13,239 nucleotides of DNA from Oligoflexia bacterium (GTDB taxonomy: Bacteria > Bdellovibrionota > UBA1018): NCBI GenBank assembly GCA_025352185.1, contig JANXTV010000242.1, positions 1 through 13,239 on the forward strand, in the 5' to 3' direction. The number at the start of each line of letters is the position of its first letter. Positions within the stretch are counted from its first letter, which is position 1. Under the pieces are notes generated by a model, which was not told where the DNA came from, did not search any database, and was given only the letters and a program-made list of their open reading frames with translations. Positions 6,859 through 13,239 of the stretch are shown here, piece by piece. A program made the position numbers and the translations under genes.

Positions 6859-7395
6859 TCAGTTCGGGTATTTCAGATAGTAGATATCGGCGAGGTTCCG
6901 GCACTTCTCCTCGAGGTCGAGGCCGTATCCGACGAGGAACTGGTCATCGATTTCACGGCCGACGTACTTCACCGGTACATCCGTCACGCGTTTCGCTTTT
7001 TTATCCAGAAGCGTGACAATTTCGACCGTCGCTGGTCCCGCTGATTTCAGGCGGTCGTAGAGGAAACGGAGGGTCCGGCCGCTATCGATGATCTCTTCGA
7101 CGATGAGCACGTGCTTATCGCGGATATCAATGCCGATGTCCTTCAGGATCGTTACGGTACCGGTCGAACGCAGGGCCCGGCCGTAGCTCGAGAGCCGCAC
7201 GAATTCGACGTCGCACTTCAGGTCGAGCTGGCGGACGAGATCCGCGCAGAATACGAAGGCGCCCTTCAGAACGCAGACGAGCACGACTTCTTTACCGGCG
7301 TAATCGTGATTCAATTTCTCCGCGACACCTCGAACGGCGACATCAATTTCGTGACGATTTAGGTATTTCGTGAAGTTCTTATGATCCAGAACCAT
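6859..7395 (-). CDS. hpt: Hypoxanthine phosphoribosyltransferase
   Basis: Purine salvage enzyme that joins hypoxanthine (often also guanine) to PRPP in the cytoplasm to give IMP or GMP. The diagnostic PRPP-binding motif is VEEIIDSGRT at residues 99-108, with Glu-Glu at 100-101 and Asp104 matching the acidic pair and catalytic Asp. VLKGAFVF (42-49) is the first conserved loop, SSYGRALRSTG (69-79) the flexible active-site loop, and DDQFLVGYGLD with a later RNL the purine-binding end. The 178-residue length is typical. It is the second gene of a minus-strand pair, 25 bases after tatA. The region before its ATG shows no strong Shine-Dalgarno, so translation may depend on the upstream gene. Confidence 0.96.
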   Translation of the reverse strand: MVLDHKNFTKYLNRHEIDVAVRGVAEKLNHDYAGKEVVLVCVLKGAFVFCADLVRQLDLKCDVEFVRLSSYGRALRSTGTVTILKDIGIDIRDKHVLIVEEIIDSGRTLRFLYDRLKSAGPATVEIVTLLDKKAKRVTDVPVKYVGREIDDQFLVGYGLDLEEKCRNLADIYYLKYPN

Positions 7396-7420
7396 CGCGG
7401 GTCACTTTCGAGTTAGGAGT

Positions 7421-7693
7421 TTAGGTCTTTTTCGTAGGATCGGTCGCGGCGACGACCGGATCGGCCTCGGCGGTTTTCGCAGCTTCGCCGGTTTTCGTTT
7501 CCGAAACGACGTGAGCGCGGTCCGCGGTGTCGTCGAGATTTCGATACTTCGCTTCTTGAACTCCCGATACGGAGTCTTTAAAGTTCTTTATCGCCTTCCC
7601 GAGCGTGTTCCCTAATTCAGGGAGCTTGCGGGGACCGAAGATCAGCAAAATAATAAGTAAGATGACGATGTGTTCGCCGGAAAGTCCAAACAT
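7421..7693 (-). CDS. tatA: Twin-arginine translocase subunit TatA/E family
   Basis: Small inner-membrane protein that assembles the pore for folded proteins with twin-arginine signals. It begins with a short periplasmic end and one hydrophobic helix (residues 9-19), then the hallmark Phe19-Gly20-Pro21 hinge and an amphipathic helix that runs through PRKLPELGNTLGKAIKNF. The remaining tail is polar and Ala/Thr rich. The 90-residue length fits TatA; TatB would be longer. Neither tatB nor tatC is beside it. It is the first gene of a two-gene minus-strand unit with hpt. The ATG has TTAAGG immediately against it, a poor spacing, with GATAGG a little further out. ActB downstream has a Tat signal and is a likely client. 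Confidence 0.93.
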   Translation of the reverse strand: MFGLSGEHIVILLIILLIFGPRKLPELGNTLGKAIKNFKDSVSGVQEAKYRNLDDTADRAHVVSETKTGEAAKTAEADPVVAATDPTKKT

Positions 7694-8423
7694 CCTTAAG
7701 GCCTATCAAACCAATTCGGAACGGTCAATTCTTGGTGTCGCCCTTCGGAGTGGCGTGCTCGGACTCTTTCTCTGTCTGGCTGGGTGCCAGTGCGCTCCGT
7801 CGAATTCCGACACCGCGTCGAAGGGAACTAACGCGTTCCAAAAAGTGACGGGTGATGACTCCGAGTCCGATCGATCACAGTGGGATCAAGTCTACGACCA
7901 GGAAAACTACGTATTCGGGAAAGAGCCTTCGGAGCTCCTCGTGAACCACGTCGATATTCTCCCGGTGGGGCGCGCGCTGGATATCGCGATGGGGGAGGGG
8001 CGTAATGCCGTATTCCTCGCGAAAAAGGGCTTTGTCGTCGATGGGGTCGATATTTCCGAGGTCGCCATTCGTAAGGCGAAACGACTCGCAAAGGAAAGCA
8101 AAGTCGAAATCGCGACGATTAATGCGGACCTGAATACCTACCAAATTAAGCCCGAAAATTATGAAGTGATTCTGAACATCCAGTACCTGCAGCGATCCCT
8201 CATTCCGCAGATCAAAAGAGGGCTGAAGCGGGGCGGCGTAATTGTTTTTGAAAATCAGACGATTGATCAATTAAAGCTTCCGGGTTCGACCGGCGTACCC
8301 CGTGAATATTTGTTGAATCCGGGTGAGCTGAAAGAGCTCTTTAAAGACTTTAAAATTTTACTCTACACCGAGACGAATGACGGCAAGCAAGCCCTTGCCG
8401 TTCTCATCGCGATGAAACCTTAG
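7668..8423 (+). CDS. Putative lipoprotein with a class I SAM-dependent methyltransferase domain
   Basis: The C-terminal 180 residues form a class I methyltransferase. Trp72 opens a WDQVYDQENYVFGKEPSELL block like TehB-type enzymes. LDIAMGEGRN (about residues 104-113) is the SAM-binding motif I, VDGVDIS the acidic end of strand 2, and NIQYLQR and FENQT follow as later strands. Before it lies a hydrophobic run ending LCLAGC, a good lipobox with Cys40. A lipidated methyltransferase would lie outside the cytoplasm, where SAM is absent, unless the lipobox is false or the true start is internal. The start is uncertain. The ATG at 7668 overlaps the divergent tatA start; ATT at 7728 would give a neat 20-residue signal; GTG at 7845 would give a cytosolic enzyme. 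An upstream in-frame ATG at 7605 also exists but lies deep inside tatA. The substrate is unknown. Confidence 0.75.
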   Translation: MCSPESPNILKAYQTNSERSILGVALRSGVLGLFLCLAGCQCAPSNSDTASKGTNAFQKVTGDDSESDRSQWDQVYDQENYVFGKEPSELLVNHVDILPVGRALDIAMGEGRNAVFLAKKGFVVDGVDISEVAIRKAKRLAKESKVEIATINADLNTYQIKPENYEVILNIQYLQRSLIPQIKRGLKRGGVIVFENQTIDQLKLPGSTGVPREYLLNPGELKELFKDFKILLYTETNDGKQALAVLIAMKP

Positions 8424-8468
8424 TAGAAATGTCGCAGAGCACCTCGCTTGAAATTCATTTTTGCCGCG

Positions 8469-8498
8469 AGGGGCAAAGTCCCCGTGACCCCTAGTTTT
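8469..8498 (+). terminator. Weak candidate intrinsic terminator after the methyltransferase gene
   Basis: AGGGG (8469-8473) can pair with CCCCT (8488-8492), or GGGG with the nearer CCCC (8480-8483). TTTT at 8495-8498 follows two bases after the distal arm. The stem is short and the T-run is only four, so this is a weak call supported mainly by its place 45 bases past the stop codon. Confidence 0.3.
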
Positions 8499-8500
8499 AC

Positions 8501-8556
8501 TTGCCAACGGTAGTGAAACTTTGTCAGATACTAAGGAAACCTAAATCCTTTATTTT
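8501..8556 (+). promoter_or_regulatory. Possible promoter region for the act operon
   Basis: Two -35-like hexamers are present, TTGCCA at 8501-8506 and TTGTCA at 8521-8526. The -10 candidates are poor: AGATAC (8526-8531) for the first, with a long spacer, and TAAATC (8542-8547) for the second, with a short spacer. The region turns AT-rich just before the structured leader. The location is right for the first gene of a long operon, but the exact start cannot be fixed from sequence. Confidence 0.3.
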
Positions 8557-8559
8557 ACT

Positions 8560-8604
8560 GCGCAGGGAGCGCGTCTCGCGGGGACATCCCCACGAGTCTC
8601 GGAG
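8560..8604 (+). promoter_or_regulatory. Structured 5' leader of actA: two hairpins before the ribosome binding site
   Basis: GCGC (8560-8563) pairs with GCGC (8569-8572) and leaves AGGGA as a five-base loop. Three bases on, CTCG-C-GGGG (8575-8583) pairs with CCCC-A-CGAG (8588-8596) around an ACAT loop, with one C/A mismatch. GGAG at 8601-8604, five bases before the ATG at 8610, is the Shine-Dalgarno. The AGGGA loop fits the ANGGA core of CsrA/RsmA sites. The second hairpin could stabilise the mRNA or set access of ribosomes. Regulation by CsrA is an inference. Confidence 0.45.
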
Positions 8605-8609
8605 CCAAC

Positions 8610-9185
8610 ATGTCTAAGGTTCTTAGTCTGGTCGTCGGTGGAGTAGTGCTGGTCGTGGTCGGTGTATCGGTGGCATCCGTGCTGCCCCGAACTTCGAACC
8701 AAGGGTATTCACCCACTCAGCCCATTCCGTTTAGTCACAAACTCCACGCCGGAACGAATAAAGTTCCGTGTCAGTACTGTCACTCGGACGTCGAGAAGTC
8801 GCGACACGCATCGATTCCGTCCACTGCAGTCTGCATGAACTGCCATAAACTCGTGAAGACCGACAGCCCGCTCATTAAGCAGGTTGCCGCCGCTTGGGCC
8901 GAGAATCGAGCGATTGAATGGGTGCGCATTCACGAGCTCCCGGACTTCGTTTATTTTCCGCATAAACGTCACGTCGCCGCCGGAGTTTCCTGCCAGACCT
9001 GTCACGGAGAAATCCAGACGATGGATAAGGTTTATCAGTTCGGCGCGCTGACGATGGGTTGGTGCATGGAATGCCATAAAGGCCGCTCCACTCCGTCGAA
9101 CGTACTCGAATTCATGGAAGCTAAAGGTCATCCGAACGGAGAGGGGCTCGTTGCTCCGATCCAGTGTCAGACCTGCCATTACTAA
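8610..9185 (+). CDS. actA: Alternative Complex III pentaheme cytochrome c subunit ActA
   Basis: Electron-carrying subunit of the quinol-oxidising Alternative Complex III, held at the periplasmic face by its N-terminal helix. One hydrophobic segment (residues 4-24) acts as uncleaved anchor or signal. Five CXXCH heme c sites are seen, at 54-58, 75-79, 128-132, 152-156 and 186-190, the last one residue before the C-terminus. Additional His residues (His43, His46, His66, His118, His121) are available as distal axial ligands. The five-heme count and the position directly before an ActB fusion are the family's marks, separating it from NapC- or CcoP-type cytochromes. The 191-residue length is at the short end for ActA. 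GGAG lies five bases from the ATG. It leads the act operon, 24 bases before actB. Confidence 0.93.
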   Translation: MSKVLSLVVGGVVLVVVGVSVASVLPRTSNQGYSPTQPIPFSHKLHAGTNKVPCQYCHSDVEKSRHASIPSTAVCMNCHKLVKTDSPLIKQVAAAWAENRAIEWVRIHELPDFVYFPHKRHVAAGVSCQTCHGEIQTMDKVYQFGALTMGWCMECHKGRSTPSNVLEFMEAKGHPNGEGLVAPIQCQTCHY

Positions 9186-9209
9186 TTTTTTAACCCTCCC
9201 GAGAATAAA

Positions 9210-12200
9210 ATGAGTGAAAACCTGAACTCAACCCGCCCGAATACGGACACCCCTTTTCAGCAGCCCCGGCATTGGATCGGAACCGAAGAGCTTTCCGCAA
9301 CCTACTGGAGCGATCCCGCGACCCTCGAAAAACGGTCGCAGGAATTCCACGATAAGCCGATTGAAACGCTGGAGATGATCGAACGTCTCGATACGAAGGG
9401 GATAAAACGCCGGGACTTCCTCACGCTCATGGGAGCTTCGATGGCGATGGCGTCTTTCGCCTGCGCGCGCCGTCCCGTCCATAAAATCATCCCTTACGTC
9501 GTAAAACCGGAAGAAGTCACCGGCGGGATCGCGAACTACTACGCCACCGTCTGTCCAGAAACGGGATACGGGCTGCTCGCGAAAGTGCGCGAAGGACGTC
9601 CGATTAAGCTCGAAGGAAATCCCGATCACCCGATGAACCGCGGAAAACTTTCCGCGCGGAATCAGGCCCAGATTTTAGATCTCTACGATATGGACCGCGC
9701 GAAGGAACCCTTAAAAGTTTCCCGCGGAAAAGGATCGAAAGCGGCGAAGTGGGAAGACGTCGACGCCGAAATCGGCGGGAAACTGAAAACGATTGCGGCG
9801 GGTTCGGGCCGGGTTCGCGTGCTCTCCGGACGAATGGTCTCGGAATCCACGAAACGTCTGACGACCGAGTTCCTTGCGGGCTTCGCGGGCGGTGCGCACC
9901 TCGAATACGATCCGATTTCGCTCGAAGATATGGCCGATGGCCAGGCGGAAGCTTACGGTTCGGCGATCATCCCGAATTACCATTTTGATCAAGCCGAAGT
10001 CGTCCTTTCCTTAGGCGCCGATTTCCTAGGCTCGTGGGTCTCGCCGGTTGAGTTTGCTCTCGATTGGTCGAAGATGCGAAAGCTTGACGGAAATAAGGCC
10101 GCTTCGGCGAAAATGTCGAAACTTTTCGTCGCCGAATCGATGATGACGGTAACCGGCGCGAATGCCGACTCTCGTTTTCCGGTTCGCCCGGGCGATGAAT
10201 TAAAGATCGGTGCGGCGATCGCGAACGAAGTCGCGAAGAAAAAAGGCGGAGTTCCCGCTGCTCTCGCTTCCTACACGATTGAAGCGGTCTCCGCCGATAC
10301 CGGTGTCGATGCGAAACTTTTAAAAGAAGCGGCCGAGGCACTCCTCGAAGCCGCCGGGAAATCGATCGTCGTTGCGGGGGGGCTCTCTTCGAAGACCGCT
10401 ACCGCTCCTGGATTACAGGCGATTGCGAACTTTCTGAACTCTACGCTCGGTAACGACGGAAAAACCGTCGACGGCACGGGATCACCGTTCACTAAAGTCG
10501 GTGGACGCTACGCGGACGTCGCAAAACTCATTTCGGAAATGAATTCCGGAGCCGTAGACGCGCTCATTATTTACCGAACGAATCCGGTCTATACCCTTCC
10601 GGCCTCGACCGGATTCACCGCCGCGCTCACCCGGGTGCCGCTCGTGATTTCAATTTCGGACCGCGAAGACGAAACGGCATTGCTCTCGGACTTCGTTTTA
10701 CCGGATCACCATTTCCTCGAGAACTGGGGCGATGCGATGCCGAAAAAAGGCGTCGTCGCGATTCAGCAACCGGCCCTGGCCCCGATCCACTCGACTCGTT
10801 CCTTCCAAGATTCCTTAATCGCGCTCGCAAAAGCATCCGGCGTAAAGACGAAGGGCCTCCTCGCGTCCGCTTCGGCGACCGGCTGGTACGATTACCTCCG
10901 CGCAAACTGGAAAGAGACGATCCTGAAGGGCGGATCCTTCGATACGGCTTGGGAAAACGTGCTTCGGGACGGAATCGTGAAGTCGGCATCGGCCGGCTCC
11001 AGCGCCCGCTCATTTAAAACTTCGGCCCTCGCCGCCGTTCCTGCTTTCTCGAAAGCAGCCGACGGACTGGTCCTCGCGACCTACGATAAGGTCGGAATGG
11101 GTGATGGACTCCGCGCGAATAATCCGTGGCTGCAAGAATTACCGGATGCGATCACCACCGCGACCTGGGATAACTACGTCGCGATTTCTCCGAAACTCGC
11201 CGAAGCCAGCGCTCTGAAATCGGACGACGTGGTCGAAATTTCGAACGGATCGGAAACGATTGCACTGCCGGTTTATGTTCAGCCAGGTCTCCATGCTTCG
11301 ACGGTCGCGATGGCGATCGGGTACGGACGTACGGCGGCCGGAAAAGTAGGGAATGAAGTCGGTCGGGACGTTAAAGGTTTTGCGGCCGTAGCGGGCACCC
11401 GTCTCGCGTTTTCGGGCGCATCGGTAAAAATGACGAAAACGGGTCGACGGTACCAGGTGGCTACCACCCAGTGGCATAATGCGACCGAAGATCGCCCGAT
11501 CGTAAACGACATTACGCTCGCCGAATTTAAGGCGAATCCGAAGGAAGCGAATCATACCGATCCGCACCTGCGGATGGAAACTTCGTCGATCTGGCCGAAG
11601 TTTGAATATAAAGGCAACCGCTGGGGGATGTCGATCGACCTGAGCGCGTGCACCGGATGCTCGGCATGCGTGATCGCGTGCCAGTCGGAGAATAATATTC
11701 CGGTCGTTGGCCGGGATAACGTCCGTAAATCTCGCGAAATGCACTGGATTCGGATCGATCGCTACTACAGTGGTTCGGCCGAAAATCCCGATGTGGTTTT
11801 CCAACCGATGGTTTGTCAGCACTGCGAGAACGCGCCTTGCGAAACGGTCTGTCCGGTTCTCGCGACTATTCACGATAACGAAGGAATGAATACGCAGGTT
11901 TATAACCGCTGCGTGGGGACTCGTTACTGTCAGAATAACTGCCCTTATAAGGTGCGACGCTTTAACTTCTTCGATCATTGGAAAGCCTATGAAGGTTCGA
12001 TGAACCTCGCTTGGAACCCGGATGTCACCGTCCGTTCCCGCGGGATCATGGAAAAGTGTACTTTCTGTACGCAGCGTATCCGCGACGCGAAGGATAAGGC
12101 GAAGGATGAGGCCCGTAAGGTTCTCGACGCCGACCTGAAGACGGCTTGTCAACAAACGTGTCCGACGGACGCGATTAGCTTCGGGAATATTAATAATCCG

Positions 12201-12365
12201 GAAGCCGAGGTTTCTAAACTGAAGCTGGATCCACGTGCCTTCCGCGTACTTGAAGTTCTGAACACGCAACCAGCCGTTTCGTACCTTTCGAAGGTCCGAA
12301 ATAAGGAAGGTGAGCAGAAGCACCACGGCGCAGGCGCCGAAGCGGGAGGTGAGCACCATGGGTAA
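9210..12365 (+). CDS. actB: Alternative Complex III subunit ActB: molybdopterin-oxidoreductase-like plus Fe-S cluster fusion
   Basis: Large periplasmic subunit of Alternative Complex III that relays electrons from quinol to cytochromes. Residues 66-89 carry a twin-arginine signal (K-R67-R68-D-F-L-T then a hydrophobic stretch), preceded by a long N-terminal extension usual in the family. Cys85 may be lipidated, though the lipobox is poor. The first domain (about 100-760) resembles molybdopterin oxidoreductases but lacks the N-terminal Cys cluster motif, in line with the known absence of molybdenum in ActB. The second domain (about 800-1000) is a ferredoxin-like iron-sulfur protein with Cys groups at 814/817/820/824, 869/872/877/881, 901/907/911 and 950/953 with 980/984, enough for four clusters including one three-Cys 3Fe-4S type. 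The C-terminus is His/Gly rich. The stop overlaps actD by 8 bases. The ribosome binding site (GAGAATAAA) is weak. Confidence 0.95.
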   Translation: MSENLNSTRPNTDTPFQQPRHWIGTEELSATYWSDPATLEKRSQEFHDKPIETLEMIERLDTKGIKRRDFLTLMGASMAMASFACARRPVHKIIPYVVKPEEVTGGIANYYATVCPETGYGLLAKVREGRPIKLEGNPDHPMNRGKLSARNQAQILDLYDMDRAKEPLKVSRGKGSKAAKWEDVDAEIGGKLKTIAAGSGRVRVLSGRMVSESTKRLTTEFLAGFAGGAHLEYDPISLEDMADGQAEAYGSAIIPNYHFDQAEVVLSLGADFLGSWVSPVEFALDWSKMRKLDGNKAASAKMSKLFVAESMMTVTGANADSRFPVRPGDELKIGAAIANEVAKKKGGVPAALASYTIEAVSADTGVDAKLLKEAAEALLEAAGKSIVVAGGLSSKTATAPGLQAIANFLNSTLGNDGKTVDGTGSPFTKVGGRYADVAKLISEMNSGAVDALIIYRTNPVYTLPASTGFTAALTRVPLVISISDREDETALLSDFVLPDHHFLENWGDAMPKKGVVAIQQPALAPIHSTRSFQDSLIALAKASGVKTKGLLASASATGWYDYLRANWKETILKGGSFDTAWENVLRDGIVKSASAGSSARSFKTSALAAVPAFSKAADGLVLATYDKVGMGDGLRANNPWLQELPDAITTATWDNYVAISPKLAEASALKSDDVVEISNGSETIALPVYVQPGLHASTVAMAIGYGRTAAGKVGNEVGRDVKGFAAVAGTRLAFSGASVKMTKTGRRYQVATTQWHNATEDRPIVNDITLAEFKANPKEANHTDPHLRMETSSIWPKFEYKGNRWGMSIDLSACTGCSACVIACQSENNIPVVGRDNVRKSREMHWIRIDRYYSGSAENPDVVFQPMVCQHCENAPCETVCPVLATIHDNEGMNTQVYNRCVGTRYCQNNCPYKVRRFNFFDHWKAYEGSMNLAWNPDVTVRSRGIMEKCTFCTQRIRDAKDKAKDEARKVLDADLKTACQQTCPTDAISFGNINNPEAEVSKLKLDPRAFRVLEVLNTQPAVSYLSKVRNKEGEQKHHGAGAEAGGEHHG

Positions 12366-12984
12366 TCCAGTGAAACAACCCAAGCTCGCGGGCGTAGTCG
12401 GATTTTTCGATTCCGCATCCTCGCTCATGGAAGCGACGAAAAAAGTGAAAGCGGCGAATTACGAAAGTTTCGACTGCTTCACTCCTTATCCCGTACACGG
12501 ACTCGAAAAGGCCCAAGGCCTGAAGCGTTCTCCACTTCCTTTTGTGACCCTTGGAGCCGGACTCACTGGCTTCATGACCGCGATGCTGCTCCAGGGTTGG
12601 ACGAGCGTGATCGACTGGCCGTTAAATGTCGGCGGTAAGCCGCTCTGGTCTTGGCCCGCGTTCGTGCCGATTTTCTTTGAACTTACGATCCTCTTCGCTG
12701 GACTCTGCACCGTCGGAGCGATGTTCCTATTGAATGGCTTTCCGAATACGAAGAAACGGGCATTCGACAATAATATTACCCGCGATCGTTTCGCCCTCAT
12801 GATCGACGCTCCTGCCTTGAAATCTGCGGAAGAACTGCACGAAATGGACGATGCGGACGTCGTAAAATACCAAGCTCGGCTCGCAAAATTTAAAGCCTTC
12901 GAGGAATCTGAAGCGAAAACCTACCTTTCGTCGGTCGGAGCGCACGAAGTTAAGAGCGTTGAAGCGCGGGGGTGGTTCGAATGA
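12358..12984 (+). CDS. actD: Alternative Complex III membrane subunit ActD (DUF3341)
   Basis: Inner-membrane subunit of Alternative Complex III with no cofactors. The N-terminal cytoplasmic part begins VVGFFDSASSLMEATKKV and contains YESFDCFTPYPVHGLEKA, the DUF3341 signature. Two membrane helices follow, about residues 62-82 and 100-128, joined by a short Trp- and Pro-rich loop. The C-terminal tail (DRFALMIDAP and onward) is polar. The 208-residue length is slightly above the usual 170-190. The ATG at 12358 is preferred over the in-frame GTG at 12310 because GGGAGGTGAG (12344-12353) sits just before it and the conserved part starts right after. It overlaps actB by 8 bases and actE by 4 bases (ATGA), so translational coupling is likely. 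ActC, the NrfD-like subunit expected between actB and actD, is missing here. Confidence 0.92.
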   Translation: MGNPVKQPKLAGVVGFFDSASSLMEATKKVKAANYESFDCFTPYPVHGLEKAQGLKRSPLPFVTLGAGLTGFMTAMLLQGWTSVIDWPLNVGGKPLWSWPAFVPIFFELTILFAGLCTVGAMFLLNGFPNTKKRAFDNNITRDRFALMIDAPALKSAEELHEMDDADVVKYQARLAKFKAFEESEAKTYLSSVGAHEVKSVEARGWFE

Positions 12985-13239
12985 AAAACGTGAATTTACT
13001 CCTCGCAGTCGTAACTCTGGTTTCCGTCGTCGGACTTTCGGGCTGCGGAAAGCACGAGTCCCCGAATTTCATCTACATGCCCGACATGTACTGGACGAAG
13101 GGTCTAAAGTATCAACAGCCGGGAATGAAACCACCGGTCCCGAATACGATCGCGCGCGGTTACCATCCGATGCCGGCTGCGATGACGATGGAAGAGTGGG
13201 GGAAAACGATGCCGAATCCGCTTCGCCCGACGACCGCCG
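12981..13239 (+). CDS. actE: Alternative Complex III cytochrome subunit ActE, N-terminal part (3' cut by window)
   Basis: Expected to be the monoheme cytochrome c subunit of Alternative Complex III. The 86 visible residues begin with a lipoprotein signal: Lys2, a hydrophobic stretch, and the lipobox L-S-G-Cys22, so the mature protein should be lipid-anchored at the periplasmic face. Next come YMPDMYW and, further on, PNTIARGYHPMP, both resembling the N-terminal region of ActE before the heme domain. No CXXCH is visible, because that site lies beyond the window end. The start ATG shares four bases with the actD stop (ATGA). The identity rests on the lipobox, these short motifs and the place in the operon. 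Confidence 0.8.
   Translation, partial: MKNVNLLLAVVTLVSVVGLSGCGKHESPNFIYMPDMYWTKGLKYQQPGMKPPVPNTIARGYHPMPAAMTMEEWGKTMPNPLRPTTA

Noticed and set aside
8429..8494. A 21-codon ORF right after the methyltransferase stop
   Set aside because: No ribosome binding site, no hydrophobic or motif content, and it runs through the candidate terminator.
9000..9190. Nitrate or nitrite reductase type multiheme cytochrome for the gene at 8610
   Set aside because: Five CXXCH sites with ActB directly downstream fit Alternative Complex III; no NapC/NrfH features are seen.
12310..12357. GTG start for actD giving 16 extra residues
   Set aside because: The added residues are an out-of-frame copy of the actB tail, and the ATG at 12358 has a much better ribosome site and matches where the conserved domain starts.
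11139..12428. Open frame of 429 codons on the minus strand across actB and the actB/actD junction
   Set aside because: It is fully antisense to clear Fe-S and DUF3341 coding sequence, has no recognisable motif, and is explained by NCG-rich codon use that suppresses antisense stops.

Overview
The window is a gene-dense bacterial chromosome segment with GC content somewhat above half and strong use of NCG codons. It comes from an aerobic or respiring Gram-negative organism: it carries lipoprotein signals, a Tat component, a periplasmic class A acid phosphatase and the start of an Alternative Complex III (act) operon. The gene set would suit Bdellovibrionota or another former deltaproteobacterial lineage. 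That placement is an inference from family resemblance, and nothing in the window proves it.

Layout. Positions 2-4707 hold four co-directional, tightly packed housekeeping genes: the 3' part of valS, a thiamine pyrophosphokinase, a PlsB/PlsC-type acyltransferase and gpsA. The last two overlap by 23 bases and encode the supply and the use of glycerol-3-phosphate. A 131-base leader (4708-4838) with suggestive RNA hairpins precedes a two-gene secreted module (4839-6830). Its first gene is an unrecognised exported protein with a possible lysozyme-like active-site pattern and a Lys/Pro/Val-rich tail. Its second gene is a class A acid phosphatase. On the minus strand, tatA and hpt form a short operon (7693 to 6859) that converges on the phosphatase gene. 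Divergent from tatA is an unusual methyltransferase that appears to begin with a lipoprotein signal peptide. A 186-base gap with a candidate terminator, promoter and structured leader follows. Then comes the act operon: actA (pentaheme cytochrome c), actB (Tat-exported molybdopterin-like plus Fe-S fusion), actD (DUF3341 membrane protein) and the 5' end of actE (lipoprotein, cut by the window edge).

How the parts fit. ActA, ActB, ActD and ActE belong to the quinol-oxidising Alternative Complex III. ActB carries a twin-arginine signal, so the nearby tatA belongs to the kind of export machinery it needs. The membrane subunit ActC, which normally lies between actB and actD, is absent from that place: actB and actD overlap by 8 bases.

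The most interesting signals are three. (1) Two long leaders (before 4839 and before 8610) contain hairpins whose loops display an ANGGA or AGGA motif, as CsrA/RsmA targets do. In the first leader one such hairpin has a nine-pair stem with AAGGAG as its whole loop. (2) There is a near-absolute codon-context rule: a pyrimidine-ending codon before Lys AAR ends in T, not C. (3) The membrane-anchored methyltransferase and the secreted possible lysozyme/phosphatase pair are not standard modules.
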